Below are positions 62,001 to 64,000 of a stretch of 64,000 nt of DNA, piece by piece. The stretch is from Loxodes magnus. Its lineage: Eukaryota; Ciliophora; Karyorelictea; Loxodida; Loxodidae. Every line of letters begins with the position of its first letter. The stretch's first letter is position 1. Below the pieces are notes generated by a model that was given only the letters and a program-made list of their open reading frames with translations, was not told where the DNA came from and did no database searches. The translations under genes and the position numbers were made by a program. Location of the stretch: the NCBI GenBank assembly GCA_946699065.1, contig CAMPDV010000374.1, positions 124,001 to 188,000 of the forward strand, given 5' to 3'.

Positions 62001-64000
62001 ATTACAGACATTCCTAAACCTACTAAAACCGTAAATCCAAAATCTTAGCCTAAACTTTTCTATTAAGTAACAATTATAAGGTTACCAGAAAGTATCACGA
62101 AGCAATAGCAAAATCTATATACAAAATGAAATTTTTTTTAGAGCTTAGGATTGAATCTTTAATCAAGGAACTGTCATGAAAACATTAATTGTTCATTGGG
62201 ATAATTTTGGCAGATTTAAAGAACTAAAATATAAAGCTCTATCTAAATTTTCCTTTTTCCTTGACATTACATGCAGAGTTATAAATATATAAATTGAAAA
62301 ATATTAAACATAAGATTACTAATGAGTAAGCAAGAATTGGATGCTTATAACTTGACTAATTTCCATTATCCTCTCTTTTTTCATTTAAATCCAGTCCTAA
62401 GTTTGATTCTTCATAATTTTACATTTCTTCGTTTCTCTCTTCCTAAATTTGATTCTCTTATCCTTGATTTTCTTCATTTTATCCTCATTTTCTTATTCTT
62501 CTACCTCTTATACAACTGAAGTGAGTATAAAAAGTCCTGATTAACTACAATTTACACCTATAATAGTTAGCTAGTTGGATTTTTTCTATTGAGCATGAAG
62601 TTCCATTTTCTCATTTTTTTCGTTGATATCTCACGATTGGCACACTAAATTTGAAGGTGTTTAAATTTGGTTATAGCTTAGAATATATTTAATTTAGATT
62701 TTAAATTTCTTCAAATTATCCTTCTTATATAGAATCTATCATTTCAGATATTTAGTAAACAGAAGATTTAAATAATGGATATAACTAAAATCATCCATTT
62801 CACATTAATTGTTCCTTCAAATAAAAAGATTACAACAAAGCATCCTTTAATATCATTGAATAACTTAGGAATTAGGCAGAGAAATTCCCTTTACTATCAT
62901 TATTTCTCCTTTATAGTTTCAACGGTTGAGATCATAAAAAAGAAAAGACTCTAGTCTCGTAACTCTTTTCTTTAGTAGGAATTTTTTTTTCCTTTCATAG
63001 AATAGAAGAATTATTTACAAGATTTATCAAATTTAGATTTTAGAAGTTTTATATGTAAAAGTATGATTATTTATATAGTTAAAGGTACTTCACCTAGTTA
63101 TTAGACTAGGTTATACTTCTTGTTCAATGTTAAATTTTATATATTAGAACTGTTTAATTATCTACGTAAGCAAAGACGTCTAATTTAAGGATATCTGGTA
63201 CTTTGTTTGCTAGTTAAGACATTGGTAGATACTGTCTATATAACTCTGCAGGCTTTCAGGTGCTACGTTTAGTCTTACTTCTTAGTAACTTGAAACTGCT
63301 ATTGCCATCTATTCTTGCTTCTCTATTTTTTAGGATAGATATCATAAGAACTGTTTCATATCTATAGGAGAAAAACTAAGAGTATTTAAATAACTTAAAG
63401 CTTTTAGTGCTAATTTCTTCATCTAATTTAAAGGAAATTCTTTATAGAATGATCCCATGCAAAAGAACTGGTATCTTAAGGGATAATCTTCATCTAAATC
63501 AGTAGCATCATCACACTTTAGACTAAATAAGGTATCTCATGCTTTTCCTTTTTGAGAGCTCACTATAAAATTTTCAACTTGAGGAGCTCTGTAAATATAG
63601 ATTATTTTTGGCTAGTACACTTGATTACTCCTTATACTTCAAAAATAAATGTATGGTAATTTCCTTACTCAAGTTCTTATGCCTTAATTTATATAAACAA
63701 TTTAGTGACAAAGAAGGTAGCAGATTATCAAAATCTACCAGAACTTTGGTATCAAGAAACTGTCTTTATATCTACACTTGAATTAGAAACAACTCTATAC
63801 ATTATAAAAAATTAGATGGATTTATTTTGCTATATTCATTATTCTGTATCATTATAGCCACTGGAGATACCTTATTATTGGTTATATTTAAGTAAACTTT
63901 ATCAGAGATTTATTTTTGTTTGTTGAAATAGACACGTACATCAAGTTCTAAGAATGCTCATACTAGAAATTACTATCCTTATAACGTAATGGAAGATGTA
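59091..64000 (-). CDS. Large REJ-like membrane protein, 5' end outside window
   Basis: A minus-strand frame keeps one register from about 63560 to TGA at 59091-59093 (4.5 kb). Near 63540-63470 the segment CDDATDLDEDYPLRYQFFC resembles the core of REJ (receptor for egg jelly) domains found in polycystin-like proteins. Near 62610-62560 VNCSQSGLFILTSV, preceded by a tryptophan and cysteine, recalls a GPS-type motif. The rest is K/Q/S-rich with coiled-coil stretches. Near the C-terminus are hydrophobic segments (about 59800-59720 and 59390-59310), then a lysine-rich tail. Upstream of about 63600 a different register (VYLNITNNKV) reads better, so an intron probably lies there. REJ proteins are surface proteins, some linked to cation channels. 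The assignment rests on short motifs and is tentative. Confidence 0.5.

Overview
The window looks like ciliate nuclear DNA, and the genetic code is the best evidence. It is extremely AT-rich, and standard-code ORFs are almost all under 120 codons. Read with TAA and TAG as glutamine and TGA as tryptophan, long frames with clear domains appear: RING plus kelch, B-box coiled coil, cysteine-rich receptor, kinase fold, MORN repeats, WD40 and a P-loop NTPase. Every gene whose 3' end I could fix ends at TGA, although the same frames use TGA internally where tryptophan is expected. This dual use of TGA, with TAR for glutamine, matches the karyorelict nuclear code (NCBI table 27, e.g. Loxodes and relatives). 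The three-way ambiguous Condylostoma code fits less well because no gene clearly ends at TAA or TAG. Apparent introns are short GT-AG elements, the clearest being 22 nt.

Layout: 1-3.1 kb, 3' part of a membrane protein gene (+). 5.0-6.4 kb, RING-kelch gene (-). 6.8-12.1 kb, a decayed LINE-type endonuclease fragment (+) abutting a minus-strand gene that carries a roughly 290-bp insertion with a pentanucleotide tail and 14-bp flanking repeats. 12.3-13.6 kb, B-box coiled-coil gene. 13.6-14.0 kb, copy A of a roughly 310-bp mobile element. 14.2-27.7 kb, one very long gene encoding an apparent receptor with cysteine-rich ectodomain, membrane segments, pseudokinase and about 30 MORN repeats. 27.8-30.9 kb, multipass membrane protein. 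31.3-31.7 kb, ARF pseudogene. 33.0-33.4 kb, a GC-enriched palindromic island. 33.6-34.5 kb, coiled-coil gene. 34.5-40.4 kb, a gene-poor AT-rich stretch with a 110-bp minisatellite. 40.4-41.5 kb, WD40 gene. 42.0-46.0 kb, zinc-knuckle and P-loop NTPase genes (-). 46.0-49.2 kb, unresolved. 49.2-49.7 kb, second ARF pseudogene. 50.3-53.4 kb, small genes. 53.6-53.8 kb, tRNA-Lys and a degenerate tRNA-Glu. 55.1-57.1 kb, Gag-like zinc-knuckle gene followed by copy B of the mobile element. 59.1-64.0 kb, a large REJ-like membrane protein gene (-), cut by the window end.

Functionally this is a mix of signalling and surface proteins (receptor pseudokinase, REJ-like protein, ring-finger proteins) and retroelement-derived debris (LINE endonuclease, zinc-knuckle genes, short elements with target-site-like repeats, retrocopy-like ARF fragments). 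There is no operon logic; genes stand alone on both strands.

Limits: with no absolute stop codon every frame is open, so strand and frame were judged by residue composition, domain motifs and frame continuity. All translation was by eye. Frame changes may be short introns, real mutations or assembly errors; each entry says which I favour.
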